Source: Candidatus Tayloriibacteriota bacterium (GTDB lineage Bacteria > Patescibacteria > Paceibacteria > UBA9973 > UBA6065). Taken from it: 64,000 nt of DNA. The position numbers and the translations under genes are program-made. The notes below the pieces were generated by a model, which saw only the letters and a list, made by a program, of their open reading frames with translations, was not told where the DNA came from and ran no database searches. Position 1 is the first letter of the stretch, and each line of letters starts with the position of its first letter. Positions 7,711-16,142 of this stretch are shown in pieces. The stretch is from the NCBI GenBank assembly GCA_016215405.1, contig JACRJQ010000008.1, forward strand, positions 124,001 to 188,000, given 5' to 3'.

Positions 7711-7753
7711 TAAAAGAAATCTCTTCTGGAGAGAGAAATGGTAAAATCAATCC

Positions 7754-8230
7754 ATGCGAATCCTCGCCATCGATCCCGGATACGAACGCCTCGGCGTCGC
7801 CGTTCTCGAAAAGAACCCCCGCGAGAAGGAGACCCTCCTTTATTCTGACTGCTTCAAAACGTCGACAAAGCTTCCCCACGCCGAGAGGCTCGCCCTCATC
7901 GGCGGCGAAGTCGCGCGCGTCATCGAGGAGTTCGAGCCGAAGGCGCTCTCGATAGAGACCTTGTTCTTCAGCACGAACACGAAGACCGCCATAGCCGTCG
8001 CGGAAGCGCGCGGGACGATACTCTACGAGGCGGCAAGACACGGATTAAAAGCCTATGAATATGGGCCTGGTCAGATAAAAGTAGCTGTCACCGGCTACGG
8101 TAAAAGCGATAAAGAGCACATGATCGCGATGGTCCCTAAGCTTATAAAGATAGAAAAGGAGATAGGGCACGACGACGAGTACGATGCCATAGCCGTCGGC
8201 CTGACCTGCTTCGCAGTAGAGAGATTTTAA
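7754..8230 (+). CDS. ruvC: Holliday junction resolvase RuvC
   Basis: Dimeric endonuclease that cuts Holliday junctions symmetrically after RuvAB migration. The RNase H-like fold's acidic residues are all visible: D7 in the first strand (LAIDPG), E68 (SIETLFF), and D141 with D144 near the C-terminus (HDDEYDAIAVGL). The 158-residue length is normal. A TAAAAT hexamer ends exactly 6 nt before the ATG, so the mRNA is probably leaderless and the gene has its own promoter, separated from yebC by a terminator and two repeat elements. Confidence 0.95.
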   Translation: MRILAIDPGYERLGVAVLEKNPREKETLLYSDCFKTSTKLPHAERLALIGGEVARVIEEFEPKALSIETLFFSTNTKTAIAVAEARGTILYEAARHGLKAYEYGPGQIKVAVTGYGKSDKEHMIAMVPKLIKIEKEIGHDDEYDAIAVGLTCFAVERF

Positions 8231-8378
8231 AGGACTCGCCCTCTCGGTCTATGTCTCGCCAAGAAGCCCGCGCGACTCGTCTCGCTCTCGGCGGCTGCTT
8301 TAGACGGTTTTCCACACCGCCTGCTACTTGCAAAGAAAATCCTATTTGCTACAAATAGGGGCGTTACATTAAATTTGC

Positions 8379-8612
8379 ATGCCCCGAAAGAAGATCCAAA
8401 AAGAAGAGGTCCTCAAGGTAGAGGATGATCGTGAGAAGAAGGACGACGACAAGGAAGAGGAAGAAGACGATGATCCGAGCCCGAAGAAAGTGGCGTCGGA
8501 CGACGATGAAGCCCTTCCCGATCCTGACGAAGACGATCCTCTCGACGAGGACGATGAGGACGAGGACGATCCTCTCGTCGATTTTATGACGGAAGAGGAG
8601 GAGAGCTGGTAG
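8379..8612 (+). CDS. Extremely acidic, disordered 77-residue protein
   Basis: About half of the 77 residues are Asp or Glu, in runs broken by Pro and Ser, after a short basic start (MPRKKIQKEE). No fold, signal peptide or membrane segment is expected. Such composition occurs in nucleic-acid mimics, RNA polymerase delta-like tails and chaperone-like tails, but no family can be assigned. It lies alone between ruvC and a strong bidirectional terminator, and the codon use is ordinary for the region, so it looks like a real gene. The 148 bases before it hold inverted repeats but no clear promoter. Confidence 0.65.
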   Translation: MPRKKIQKEEVLKVEDDREKKDDDKEEEEDDDPSPKKVASDDDEALPDPDEDDPLDEDDEDEDDPLVDFMTEEEESW

Positions 8613-8646
8613 CGAAAGAAAACCGCCTAACGGCGGTTTTCTTTTT
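8613..8646. terminator. Bidirectional terminator
   Basis: Stem AAAACCGCC-TAAC-GGCGGTTTT (8619-8640) followed by CTTTTTATTTT on the plus strand and by CTTTCG on the minus strand. It separates the convergent acidic-protein gene and tyrS, and serves the plus strand best. Confidence 0.8.
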
Positions 8647-9880
8647 ATTTTACGCGTATCTTTATGAAGCGGTGCTTTCCGACCTTCAGATCGAGATCTG
8701 ACTCGACCTTGGCGTCGAAAGCCTCGATGGGTTTGCCGGATTTAAGGTCCTTGATCGCCTTTTCTGCCACCAGCCGCTTGAACTCTGCCTTGGAGGAGAC
8801 GATCTTGTTCTCTACGAGGACATCTGAGACGAGAGCTCCTTTCGAAGCTAGGGCCTCGGGAGCTTCCGACGACATGTCCCCTTTGGAGAAGGCGGCGAGG
8901 AAGGATCCCTTCGCCTTCTCGGCGCCCTCCTTTCCGTGGTAGATGGATACGAGAGCGAGGGCGAGACGCAGCTTCGAGTCGCGAGGATTGCCGCCTCGAT
9001 CGAGGAAGGCCTTCTCTTTGGCGATGTCGTCCTCGGACGCCTCGGTGCAGAGCTCGAAGCCGGGGAGTATCATTCCGTCCGGCCAGCTCATGACCTTTCC
9101 GAACATCTCGGAGGCGGAATCGAGGAGGGTTATCATGTTGCCTTCGGTCTTGCCCATCTTCTTTCCCGATGGGTCGACGAGGAGCCTGGTCGCGACGACG
9201 AACTTCTCTTTGTCCTTAAGCGATCGCAAGAGGTGCCTGCCGGCGAGCATATTGAAGGTCTGGTCGTTGCCGCCTATCTCCGCGTCCGTATCGAGAGATA
9301 CCGAATCGTACCCTTGCATGAGCGGATAGAGGAATTCGTGTACGAATATAGGCTTTTTCTCAGCCATCCTCTTTTCGAACATGTCCCTTTCGAGCATCTG
9401 GCTCACCGTCATTGTCGATGCGAGCGAGACGACGTCGGAAAAAGTCATCTTGGAGAGCCATGTGCTGTTGAATACGAGCTTGGCTGGATTCTTTCCACCG
9501 AAAGAGAGGAATTTCGAAGCCTGTTCTTTGTAGAGCCGGCAATTCGCGAGCACCTCTTCTCTCGTAAGCGCCTTGCGGGCGGCCATCTTGTCGGTCGGGT
9601 CGCCTATCATCGCGGTGAAATCGCCGATAAGGAGAGTGACCTTATGCCCCATCTTCTGGAGCTTTCCGATCTTCATGAGAGGGATCGCGTGGCCGATATG
9701 GAGCGTCGGACCCGTCGGGTCGATGCCGAAGTATATCGAGATGGGCTTTCCGGAGGAGAGCGCCTTCTTGAAAGCCTCTTTCGAGGGAAATACGGCCTCT
9801 ACGCCGCGCGAGAGAAAAGCGTCTATCTCCTTCGTATTAACATCGATCGTCGCCGGTTTGCCGCTTCGCGAGAATATCAT
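8645..9880 (-). CDS. tyrS: Tyrosyl-tRNA synthetase
   Basis: Charges tRNA-Tyr with tyrosine. It is a class I synthetase with HIGH at residues 61-64 and the second signature as KMGKT at about residue 246, a form found in the TyrZ-like bacterial subgroup. The tyrosine-pocket segments YPLMQGYDS and GGNDQ are present, and the C-terminus carries an S4 RNA-binding domain (about 340-411, SSKAEFKRLVAEKAI). The 411-residue length is normal. The ATG at 9880 is preceded by TACATT with a 6-nt gap, so the transcript is probably leaderless. It is divergent from the penicillin-binding protein gene. Confidence 0.95.
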   Translation of the reverse strand: MIFSRSGKPATIDVNTKEIDAFLSRGVEAVFPSKEAFKKALSSGKPISIYFGIDPTGPTLHIGHAIPLMKIGKLQKMGHKVTLLIGDFTAMIGDPTDKMAARKALTREEVLANCRLYKEQASKFLSFGGKNPAKLVFNSTWLSKMTFSDVVSLASTMTVSQMLERDMFEKRMAEKKPIFVHEFLYPLMQGYDSVSLDTDAEIGGNDQTFNMLAGRHLLRSLKDKEKFVVATRLLVDPSGKKMGKTEGNMITLLDSASEMFGKVMSWPDGMILPGFELCTEASEDDIAKEKAFLDRGGNPRDSKLRLALALVSIYHGKEGAEKAKGSFLAAFSKGDMSSEAPEALASKGALVSDVLVENKIVSSKAEFKRLVAEKAIKDLKSGKPIEAFDAKVESDLDLKVGKHRFIKIRVK

Positions 9881-9955
9881 GACAACAATGTATCACAGGG
9901 CTATTTCGTTGTCTTGTAGAGCCATTCCTTTGGTGGTATCTTGAGTCTACTTCAT

Positions 9956-12502
9956 ATGAGAAAAAGCACCTTCCGGAGGGTTTTCGCGCATTTTAAGGCG
10001 CACACCCTGAAAGATATCGCCATCATCTTCGCGTCTTTCGCCGCCATCGCTTTGGGGGCAGCGGTACTCTGGGTATCTTCGTTCCGGCTTCCCGACCTCT
10101 CTTCCTTCGAGCAGCGAAAGGTGAGCGAGTCGACGAAGATATATGACAGGACAGGAAAGGTCCTCCTCTACGACCTTAATGAAGGGGTAAAAAGGACCGT
10201 GGTCTCCTCGTCGGAGATCTCCGACCTCATAAAAAGGGCGACGGTCGCCATAGAGGACGCCGATTTCTACGACCATAACGGCATAAAGATATCCTCGTTC
10301 ATCCGCGCGGTCCTCGCGAACCTCAAGACCGGCGAATTCAGCCAGGGCGGATCGACCATAACCCAACAGGTGGTCAAGAACACCCTCCTCACCCAAGAGA
10401 AGAAGATATCGAGGAAGCTCAAGGAGTGGGTCCTTGCCATCAAGCTCGATAAAGCCCTCACCAAAGACGAGATCCTCACGAGCTATCTCAACGAGAATCC
10501 CTACGGCGGCGCCGTCTACGGCGTACAAGAAGCTTCGAGGAGATTTTTCGGGAAATCGGCGAAAGATGTCACTTTGGCCGAAGCGGCGTACCTCGCAGCC
10601 ATCCCCCAGGCGACTACCTACTACTCGCCTTACGGCAAAAACGTGGAGAAGCTCGAGGATAGGAAGAACCTCGTCCTCCGCAAGATGGTCGAGGTCGGAT
10701 ACATAAGCGAGGAAGAGTACGAGGCCGCAAGAAAGGAGAAAGTGGCCTTCCAGGCCCAAGAAGAGTCGGGGATAAAAGCTCCTCATTTCGTATTCTTCGT
10801 CAAAGACTATCTCGAAGGGATCCTCGGGGAAGGCTTCCTCGAAGAGGCCGGCTACAAGGTCGTGACGACTCTCGATATCGACCTTCAGGAGAAGGCGCAG
10901 GACCTCGTAAAGGCGACCGCGCGCTCCAACCAGGAGAATTTCGATGCGGAGAACGCGGCGCTCGTAGCGCTCGACCCAAAGACCGGCGATATCCTCTCCA
11001 TGGTCGGATCGCGCGACTATTTCGACAAGGAGATAGACGGGAAATTCAACGTGGCGACATCTCCCAACCGCCAGCCCGGCTCTACCATGAAGCCGATAAT
11101 ATACGCGAGAGCTTTCGAAGAGGGGTACACGCCCGAAACGATCCTCTTCGACCTCGAAACCGAGTTCAGCTCGGAGTGCACGACGGAATTCAAGCCGAAG
11201 AACGAGGGGGCGGACCCGAAGACCTGCTACCACCCGAAGAACTACGACGATAGATTCCGCGGGCCTATAAGCCTCCGGGAGGCCCTGGCTCAATCTATAA
11301 ACGTCCCGTCTGTAAAGCTCCTCTATCTCGCCGGCGTGCGAGACTCTCTCTCCCTCGCCAAAGACATGGGCATAACGACCCTTACAAACGCCAACCAGTA
11401 TGGGCTCACCCTCGTTCTTGGAGGCGGCGAGACGTCCCTCCTCGAGATGACCTCGGCGTACGGCACCTTCGCAGCCGAAGGGGTCCACGTCCCTTATAAG
11501 CCGGTCATCGCTCTCTATGATGCCAAGGGCAAGGAGATAAGGCTCCCTTCGGAGAAGCCTCGCCAAGCCCTCTCCGCCGACTCTGCTCGCGCGATCTCCG
11601 ACATCCTCTCCGATAACGCCGCGCGCACGCCGGCATATGGGGCGAATTCCGTCCTCTATTTTCCAGATCGCGACGTAGCGGTAAAGACGGGTACCACGAA
11701 CGATTCTAGAGACGCTTGGACGATCGGATACTCCCCCAACATCGTGGTCGGCGTCTGGGCGGGAAACAATGACAACGCCCCGATGGTAAAGAAGGTGGCC
11801 GGACAGATCGTGGCCCCTATGTGGAGCTCGTTCATGAAACAGGCGCTCCAGAGCGTTCCAGATGAGAGGTTCTCGCCTCCTTCGCCGAAGGATTCGGCCA
11901 AGCTTAAGCCGGTGATGAAAGGTATCTGGCAAGGAGGCACGACCTATACGATCGACACCATCTCGGGGAAGCTCGCAACAGAGTTCACTCCGGCAGAGAC
12001 GAAAAAGGAAGTCGCGATCCAGTCCGTCCACTCCATATTGCATTGGCTCGATAAAGACGATCCCCTAGGCCCCGCCCCCCTCTATCCTCAGCGCGACTCT
12101 CAATACGAGAAATGGGAGTTCGTAGTGAGGAAGTGGGCGCTCGAGAACGGCTACGCCGACCAGACCACCTCCTCGATGCCTACACAGTACGACGACGTCC
12201 ATACGGCAGGGAACATGTTCACGATAAGCATCCAGAACATAGAGCAGTCGAAGCCTTATGGGCTAAACGACACCGTCTCCGTCTACGTGAACTCTACAGG
12301 AAAGTACCAAATGGCTAAGGCGAGCCTCTACGTGAACGGCTCTTTCGTCGAAACGACGGAGAGGCAGCCGTTCATCTTTAGGTTCTCTCCTTCGTCTATA
12401 GCGAACGTTAAGGACAAGAATATGGTGCGGATCGTCGGGCAAGACTCGGTATATAACCGCGCAGAGGCATCGGCGGAATTCAGCGTGGCTCTCGAGGGCT
12501 AA
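9956..12502 (+). CDS. Class A penicillin-binding protein (PBP1A-like)
   Basis: Bifunctional peptidoglycan synthase. A short cytoplasmic tail and one membrane helix (about residues 23-45) precede a GT51 glycosyltransferase domain (EDADFYDHNG, GGSTITQQVVKN, and a KEILTSYLNE-type motif) and a transpeptidase domain with active-site S376-T-M-K379, S447-I-N and K577-T-G-T. A C-terminal tail of roughly 130 residues has an Ig/FN3-like look (KASLYVNGSFVETTERQPF). The ATG at 9956 is preferred over the upstream TTG at 9941; no Shine-Dalgarno is seen, while TATCTT lies about 18 nt upstream. The product is 848 residues. Its stop overlaps the convergent small gene by 4 nt. Confidence 0.93.
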   Translation: MRKSTFRRVFAHFKAHTLKDIAIIFASFAAIALGAAVLWVSSFRLPDLSSFEQRKVSESTKIYDRTGKVLLYDLNEGVKRTVVSSSEISDLIKRATVAIEDADFYDHNGIKISSFIRAVLANLKTGEFSQGGSTITQQVVKNTLLTQEKKISRKLKEWVLAIKLDKALTKDEILTSYLNENPYGGAVYGVQEASRRFFGKSAKDVTLAEAAYLAAIPQATTYYSPYGKNVEKLEDRKNLVLRKMVEVGYISEEEYEAARKEKVAFQAQEESGIKAPHFVFFVKDYLEGILGEGFLEEAGYKVVTTLDIDLQEKAQDLVKATARSNQENFDAENAALVALDPKTGDILSMVGSRDYFDKEIDGKFNVATSPNRQPGSTMKPIIYARAFEEGYTPETILFDLETEFSSECTTEFKPKNEGADPKTCYHPKNYDDRFRGPISLREALAQSINVPSVKLLYLAGVRDSLSLAKDMGITTLTNANQYGLTLVLGGGETSLLEMTSAYGTFAAEGVHVPYKPVIALYDAKGKEIRLPSEKPRQALSADSARAISDILSDNAARTPAYGANSVLYFPDRDVAVKTGTTNDSRDAWTIGYSPNIVVGVWAGNNDNAPMVKKVAGQIVAPMWSSFMKQALQSVPDERFSPPSPKDSAKLKPVMKGIWQGGTTYTIDTISGKLATEFTPAETKKEVAIQSVHSILHWLDKDDPLGPAPLYPQRDSQYEKWEFVVRKWALENGYADQTTSSMPTQYDDVHTAGNMFTISIQNIEQSKPYGLNDTVSVYVNSTGKYQMAKASLYVNGSFVETTERQPFIFRFSPSSIANVKDKNMVRIVGQDSVYNRAEASAEFSVALEG

Positions 12503-12750
12503 CGGATATCGTAAACCTTCGAACCCGGCGACTTGGAGCGAAGAGACGCGAGCACCGCGTCTTTTTTCGTATATACCGCGGACTTGAGCATCGACGACCC
12601 CTTAACGTACAGGACGCCCTTCTTCACCTCGAATTCTGCCCCCTCGACGCCGCAAACCTCTCTAAGCGAGGAAAGTATCGCATCCCTCTCGTGAAGGGCG
12701 CTCTGGCCCAACGTAGCGAACTTCTTGAGGTAGTCGGAGATGTTGAACAT
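12499..12750 (-). CDS. Small DUF721/DciA-like protein (tentative)
   Basis: An 83-residue soluble protein whose C-terminal half (VKKGVLYVKGSSMLKSAVYTKKDAVLASL) resembles the KH-like core of DUF721/DciA proteins, which load the replicative helicase in bacteria lacking DnaC or DnaI. Its position supports this: it follows dnaN on the same strand, where many bacteria have dnaA-dnaN-recF-DUF721, here with recF missing. The similarity is by eye and the protein is shorter than typical DciA, so the assignment is a hypothesis. A hairpin separates it from dnaN. Confidence 0.5.
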   Translation of the reverse strand: MFNISDYLKKFATLGQSALHERDAILSSLREVCGVEGAEFEVKKGVLYVKGSSMLKSAVYTKKDAVLASLRSKSPGSKVYDIR

Positions 12751-12764
12751 AGGCTCTAAAGGCG

Positions 12765-12786
12765 AATCCCGGCTTTGACCGGGATT
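12765..12786 (-). terminator. Hairpin downstream of dnaN
   Basis: Perfect 8-bp stem AATCCCGG/CCGGGATT with a 6-nt loop. On the minus strand it is not followed by a good U-run (CGCCTTTAG), so it may be a weak terminator or an mRNA 3'-end stabiliser. Confidence 0.4.
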
Positions 12787-12795
12787 TCGAACCGA

Positions 12796-13896
12796 CTATC
12801 GATTCATCGGCATCACCAGATAGGTGAACGATTTGTCCGAGACGCCTCGCATCACGAGAGGCTTATTCGACCCGCTGATGGAGAGAGATATCGAGTCGGA
12901 GTCGATCGATTGGAAGCAGTCCGAGATATATTTATGGTTGAAGTTTATCTCCACATCCTCGCCCGATACAGAAGAGTCGATAGCGTTGGTATACTCGCCC
13001 ACATCGCTATTCTTTGTCGCGATGACGAAGTTCTTCTTCGAAGGCAGAGCCTTCACGTTGACCTGATTGAACTTATCGGAAAAGACGTGAGAGGTCTTGA
13101 GAGAATCGACGAGGTCCTGCTTGAGGACGACCACCTCCGTGACGAACGCCTTCGGGATGATCTGCCTGTAGTCGGGGAAGGTTGCGTCTATGACTCGCGA
13201 CATGAGGTAGATATCCTTTCCTTCGAAGGCGATCTGATTCCTATCGAAATAGACCTTTATGTCCTCGGTGAGGCCGTCGAGGGTTCTTATGACGTCGCTT
13301 ACGTTCTTTGCTGGGATAATGACCGAAGGAAAATCTACGGAATCTTTTATCTTGACCCTCTTCTCGGCGAGCCTAAACGAGTCCGTCGATACGAAAACCA
13401 AGTCAGACCCCTCCTTGTAGACGTATACAGAGGAGAGCTCGGGCTTTACCGTCGATACAGAAGCGCTGTATACGACCGATTTGAACCCTTTGACGAGAAG
13501 GCGAGGATTGATCTCGATCGTCCTCTGGCTATCTATCTTCGGTATCGCTGGAAAATCATCGGGAGAATATGTCTTGATGAGAGTGGTGTTCGCCGAGGTA
13601 GAGACGAGGACGTTGCCCTCTTTCGATTCGAGGATTATATTCTTCTCTTTCGGAAGGCCGGAAAGAAGGGATGTGAGGACTGCGCCGTGAATCGCGACCT
13701 CGCCCTCTGTATCCACCTTCGCCGGTATCTTTATCTCTATGCCGCAGTCGAGGTTCGTCGCCCGTACCGTAAGCGAATTCTTCGATGCGCGCAGATCGAC
13801 GCACGAGAGTATCGGTAATGAGAGGTTTTTAGAGGTCAGCCTGTCTGCTTTCGTTATAGCGTCTATAAGCTTGTCTTTGATGCATTCGATTTTCAT
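12796..13896 (-). CDS. dnaN: DNA polymerase III sliding clamp (beta)
   Basis: Ring-shaped processivity clamp for the replicative polymerase. The 366-residue length, the three-domain pattern and the conserved C-terminus (YLVMPMNR, the family's LxMPxR-type end) identify it. Internal hallmarks include NLDCGIEIKIPA and the SPDDFPAIP segment. It lies beside dnaA on the same strand with the predicted origin between them. TATACT ends 6 nt before the ATG, giving an independent leaderless promoter inside the origin region. Confidence 0.96.
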   Translation of the reverse strand: MKIECIKDKLIDAITKADRLTSKNLSLPILSCVDLRASKNSLTVRATNLDCGIEIKIPAKVDTEGEVAIHGAVLTSLLSGLPKEKNIILESKEGNVLVSTSANTTLIKTYSPDDFPAIPKIDSQRTIEINPRLLVKGFKSVVYSASVSTVKPELSSVYVYKEGSDLVFVSTDSFRLAEKRVKIKDSVDFPSVIIPAKNVSDVIRTLDGLTEDIKVYFDRNQIAFEGKDIYLMSRVIDATFPDYRQIIPKAFVTEVVVLKQDLVDSLKTSHVFSDKFNQVNVKALPSKKNFVIATKNSDVGEYTNAIDSSVSGEDVEINFNHKYISDCFQSIDSDSISLSISGSNKPLVMRGVSDKSFTYLVMPMNR

Positions 13897-14140
13897 AGTC
13901 CCAGTATATCCTCTTAATTATCTATATATAAGACTATTACTATTAATATACCTGTGGATATGTGTATAAGTCGCGCTTGAGACTATAAACAAGGTTATTT
14001 CGGATATTTCTCTTGCCGCTACGTGGGGATATCCGGTTTTGTTTCAGAACAACTTTTCGCTCTATGATCGAAAGCTCGAAGTTATCCAACAGCATCCCTC
14101 TCTTATCCACTCGAAATCTACACTTTTCCCCAGGCTTTTC
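13897..14140. other. oriC: Predicted replication origin (oriC) between dnaN and dnaA
   Basis: A gene-free, AT-rich segment next to dnaA. DnaA-box-like sites include 13953-13961 (TGTGGATAT), 13961-13970 (complement CTTATACACA), 14081-14090 (GTTATCCAAC) and 14103-14111 (TTATCCACT), against the consensus TTATCCACA. An AT-rich run at about 13915-13950 could be the unwinding element. A further box (TTGTGGATA) lies on the other side of dnaA at 15541-15549, which suggests a bipartite origin. Confidence 0.75.
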
Positions 14141-15484
14141 CTACGAGATGAGAGATCGTATGTGATTTACCTCTTGGAGAAGGATCTGGTTTGATTTTAT
14201 ATCCTCCTTTATCTTCTCGCATGAGTGGATCACGGTCGTATGGTCGCGGCCGCCGAGCTTCTCCCCTATCGAAGGGTATGAGATGTTCATGTCCTCGCGC
14301 AGAAGGTACATGATGACCTGGCGCGGCTTAACCACCTCCTTCTTTCGCGTTTTCTCGTAGATATGGGTCTCTTCGATGTTGTAGAAATCCGACACAATCT
14401 TCACCACATCCTTGATCGATATCGATTTCTTGGGCTTCGAATTGTTCTTTATGAGGTTCTTTATCTCAAGGATATTGAGCTCTCGGCCTCGAAGCTGCGT
14501 CTGCATGGCGATCGAGTTGACGACGCCCTCGAGCTCGCGGATATTCCCGTCTATCGAAGATGCTAGGAATTCTAGATGCTCTTCTGGCAAAGGGATGCTC
14601 TGGCGCGAGAGCTTCGTCCTCAGTATGGATATCCTCGATTCGTAGTCGGGAGCCGATACGTCGACGATCATCCCCGACCCGAAGCGGGATTTGAGCCTGT
14701 CTTCGAGGTCCGGCATGTGGTTAGGGTGCTGATCGGACGAGCAGATGAGCTGTTTGTTCGACTCCTTGAGGGTGTTGAAGAGATGGAAGAACTCCTCCTG
14801 GGATTTTTCCTTCGAAGAGAAGAACTGTACGTCGTCCATGATGAGAACGTCGTATTTTCGGTAGCGCTCCTTGAATTGGTTGGCCTTTCCGAGCTGGATC
14901 GAGTTCATGTAGTCGACGGCGAAGCGCTCGGAAGTCACGTAGAACACCCTTTTTGCCGGGTGATTCTGCTTTATGTGGTTTCCTACGGCTTGCATGAGAT
15001 GGGTCTTGCCTCGGCCGGTGCCCCCATAGATGTAGAGCGGGTTGTACGCGATGCCGGGATTTTTCATGACGGCCTGAGCAGCCGCGTGGGCGAGCTCGTT
15101 GAAGGGCCCTACGACGAACGTCTCAAAGGTGTATTTAGGGTTGAGGTTGTCGTCCTTGCTTATGTAGAAGTCCTGAAGAGGCAATTCATAGGCGGGAAGG
15201 GCCCTCTTTGGCTCTTCGGAGACCTCCCTTCTCTCTTGGGACTTGGATATCACGTATTCGAGCGACCTCACGTCGTTGCCGAAATCCCTAAGGTATTTAA
15301 GGATGGTCTTGTGGAACTTCGAGGAGAGCCATTCTTTGGCGAATATAGAGGGGACGGCAAGATATACGACCCCATCGTCGAGCCTGTGGATATACGTATC
15401 CCTAAACCACATATTGAAGTTAGCCTTCGAGACTTGAAGCTCGATTACCCCCAGAACGTTCTCCCAAAGCTTTTTATTATCCAT
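14141..15484 (-). CDS. dnaA: Chromosomal replication initiator DnaA
   Basis: AAA+ protein that binds DnaA boxes and melts oriC. It has domain I (LWENVLGVIELQVSKANFNMWF), a short linker, Walker A GGTGRGKT at residues 154-161, Walker B (VLIMDDVQF at about 209-217) and the C-terminal DNA-binding helix-turn-helix with GGRDHTTVIHS at about 413-423. The 447-residue length is normal. A TATACT hexamer lies about 20 nt upstream of the ATG at 15484. The gene is flanked by DnaA boxes on both sides, consistent with autoregulation as known in other bacteria. Confidence 0.97.
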   Translation of the reverse strand: MDNKKLWENVLGVIELQVSKANFNMWFRDTYIHRLDDGVVYLAVPSIFAKEWLSSKFHKTILKYLRDFGNDVRSLEYVISKSQERREVSEEPKRALPAYELPLQDFYISKDDNLNPKYTFETFVVGPFNELAHAAAQAVMKNPGIAYNPLYIYGGTGRGKTHLMQAVGNHIKQNHPAKRVFYVTSERFAVDYMNSIQLGKANQFKERYRKYDVLIMDDVQFFSSKEKSQEEFFHLFNTLKESNKQLICSSDQHPNHMPDLEDRLKSRFGSGMIVDVSAPDYESRISILRTKLSRQSIPLPEEHLEFLASSIDGNIRELEGVVNSIAMQTQLRGRELNILEIKNLIKNNSKPKKSISIKDVVKIVSDFYNIEETHIYEKTRKKEVVKPRQVIMYLLREDMNISYPSIGEKLGGRDHTTVIHSCEKIKEDIKSNQILLQEVNHIRSLIS

Positions 15485-15639
15485 GATGCAAGGTTTAGCG
15501 AGCGACCTAAAGTATAGTCGGCCTCAGGGAATTGTAGTACTTGTGGATAGGATGTAAATGTGTTAATAATATGTGAACAAACTGTTGAGAGCGGAGTTTC
15601 CCAAATCTCCGGTTTCGGTTTACACTTTATTCCCTACTT
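15485..15639. promoter_or_regulatory. dnaA-rpmH divergent control region
   Basis: Holds the minus-strand TATACT of dnaA at about 15509-15514, a DnaA box at 15541-15549, an AT-rich stretch (TGTTAATAATATGTGAACAAA) split by no gene, and the upstream region of rpmH with a TTTACACT/TATTCC -10-like run just before its ATG. Confidence 0.55.
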
Positions 15640-15777
15640 ATGGCAATCGTATACAAGACAAAGAATAGGAAACGAGCTCGCGCTCACGGCTTCCTCGCGA
15701 GGAAGGCCACAAAGAACGGCAGGAACGTCATGAAGCGCCGAAGGCAGAAGGGCCGAAAGCGCGTAGTGAAGGTATAA
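15640..15777 (+). CDS. rpmH: Ribosomal protein bL34
   Basis: A 45-residue, highly basic large-subunit protein that buries itself in 23S rRNA. The translation begins MAIVYKTKNRKRARAHGFLA and continues with the diagnostic KNGRNVMKRRRQKGRKR stretch. It sits at the standard position beside dnaA and just upstream of rnpA, with a gap of 11 nt, so the two are co-transcribed as in most bacteria. The N-terminus differs from the usual MKRTYQP start of L34, reading MAIVYKTKN instead, but the rest is unmistakable. Confidence 0.93.
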   Translation: MAIVYKTKNRKRARAHGFLARKATKNGRNVMKRRRQKGRKRVVKV

Positions 15778-15788
15778 TCCCATACCCC

Positions 15789-16112
15789 ATGCTCCCGAAG
15801 GCGAAACGCCTCACGACGGAGGATGTCGGTTCGCTCGATACTGGAAGAAGCGTCTTCGGGACGCTTCTTTCTTTGAGGCTGAGGCCGTCTAAGGCCCTTA
15901 AATGCTCGGTTTCGGTATCGAAGAAGGTGGCGCCGAAGGCGGTAGACAGGAATCGCGCTCGACGAAGGGCGTACGCGGCGGCAGAGAAGGCCCTCAGCGC
16001 CGTGAAGTCGCCAGCTTTCATGCTCATCATGCTCAAAAAGGAAGCGCTTGCCGCGTCCGTCGAAGATATCGCCGCTGAGATCTCTTCCTTGCTCGAAAGG
16101 GCCGGTTTGTAG
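15789..16112 (+). CDS. rnpA: Ribonuclease P protein component
   Basis: Basic protein cofactor that helps RNase P RNA bind precursor tRNA. The 107-residue product shows the RNR signature as VDRNRARRR (residues 53-61) in the central helix and the KCSVSVSKKVAPKAV strand before it. The gene order rpmH-rnpA-yidC is the conserved bacterial one. The RNase P RNA gene itself is not identified with confidence in this window. The product matters locally because four tRNA genes in the window need 5' maturation. Confidence 0.93.
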   Translation: MLPKAKRLTTEDVGSLDTGRSVFGTLLSLRLRPSKALKCSVSVSKKVAPKAVDRNRARRRAYAAAEKALSAVKSPAFMLIMLKKEALAASVEDIAAEISSLLERAGL

Positions 16113-16142
16113 GCTTTCTCACCCTCGCTTATACTTATCCCT

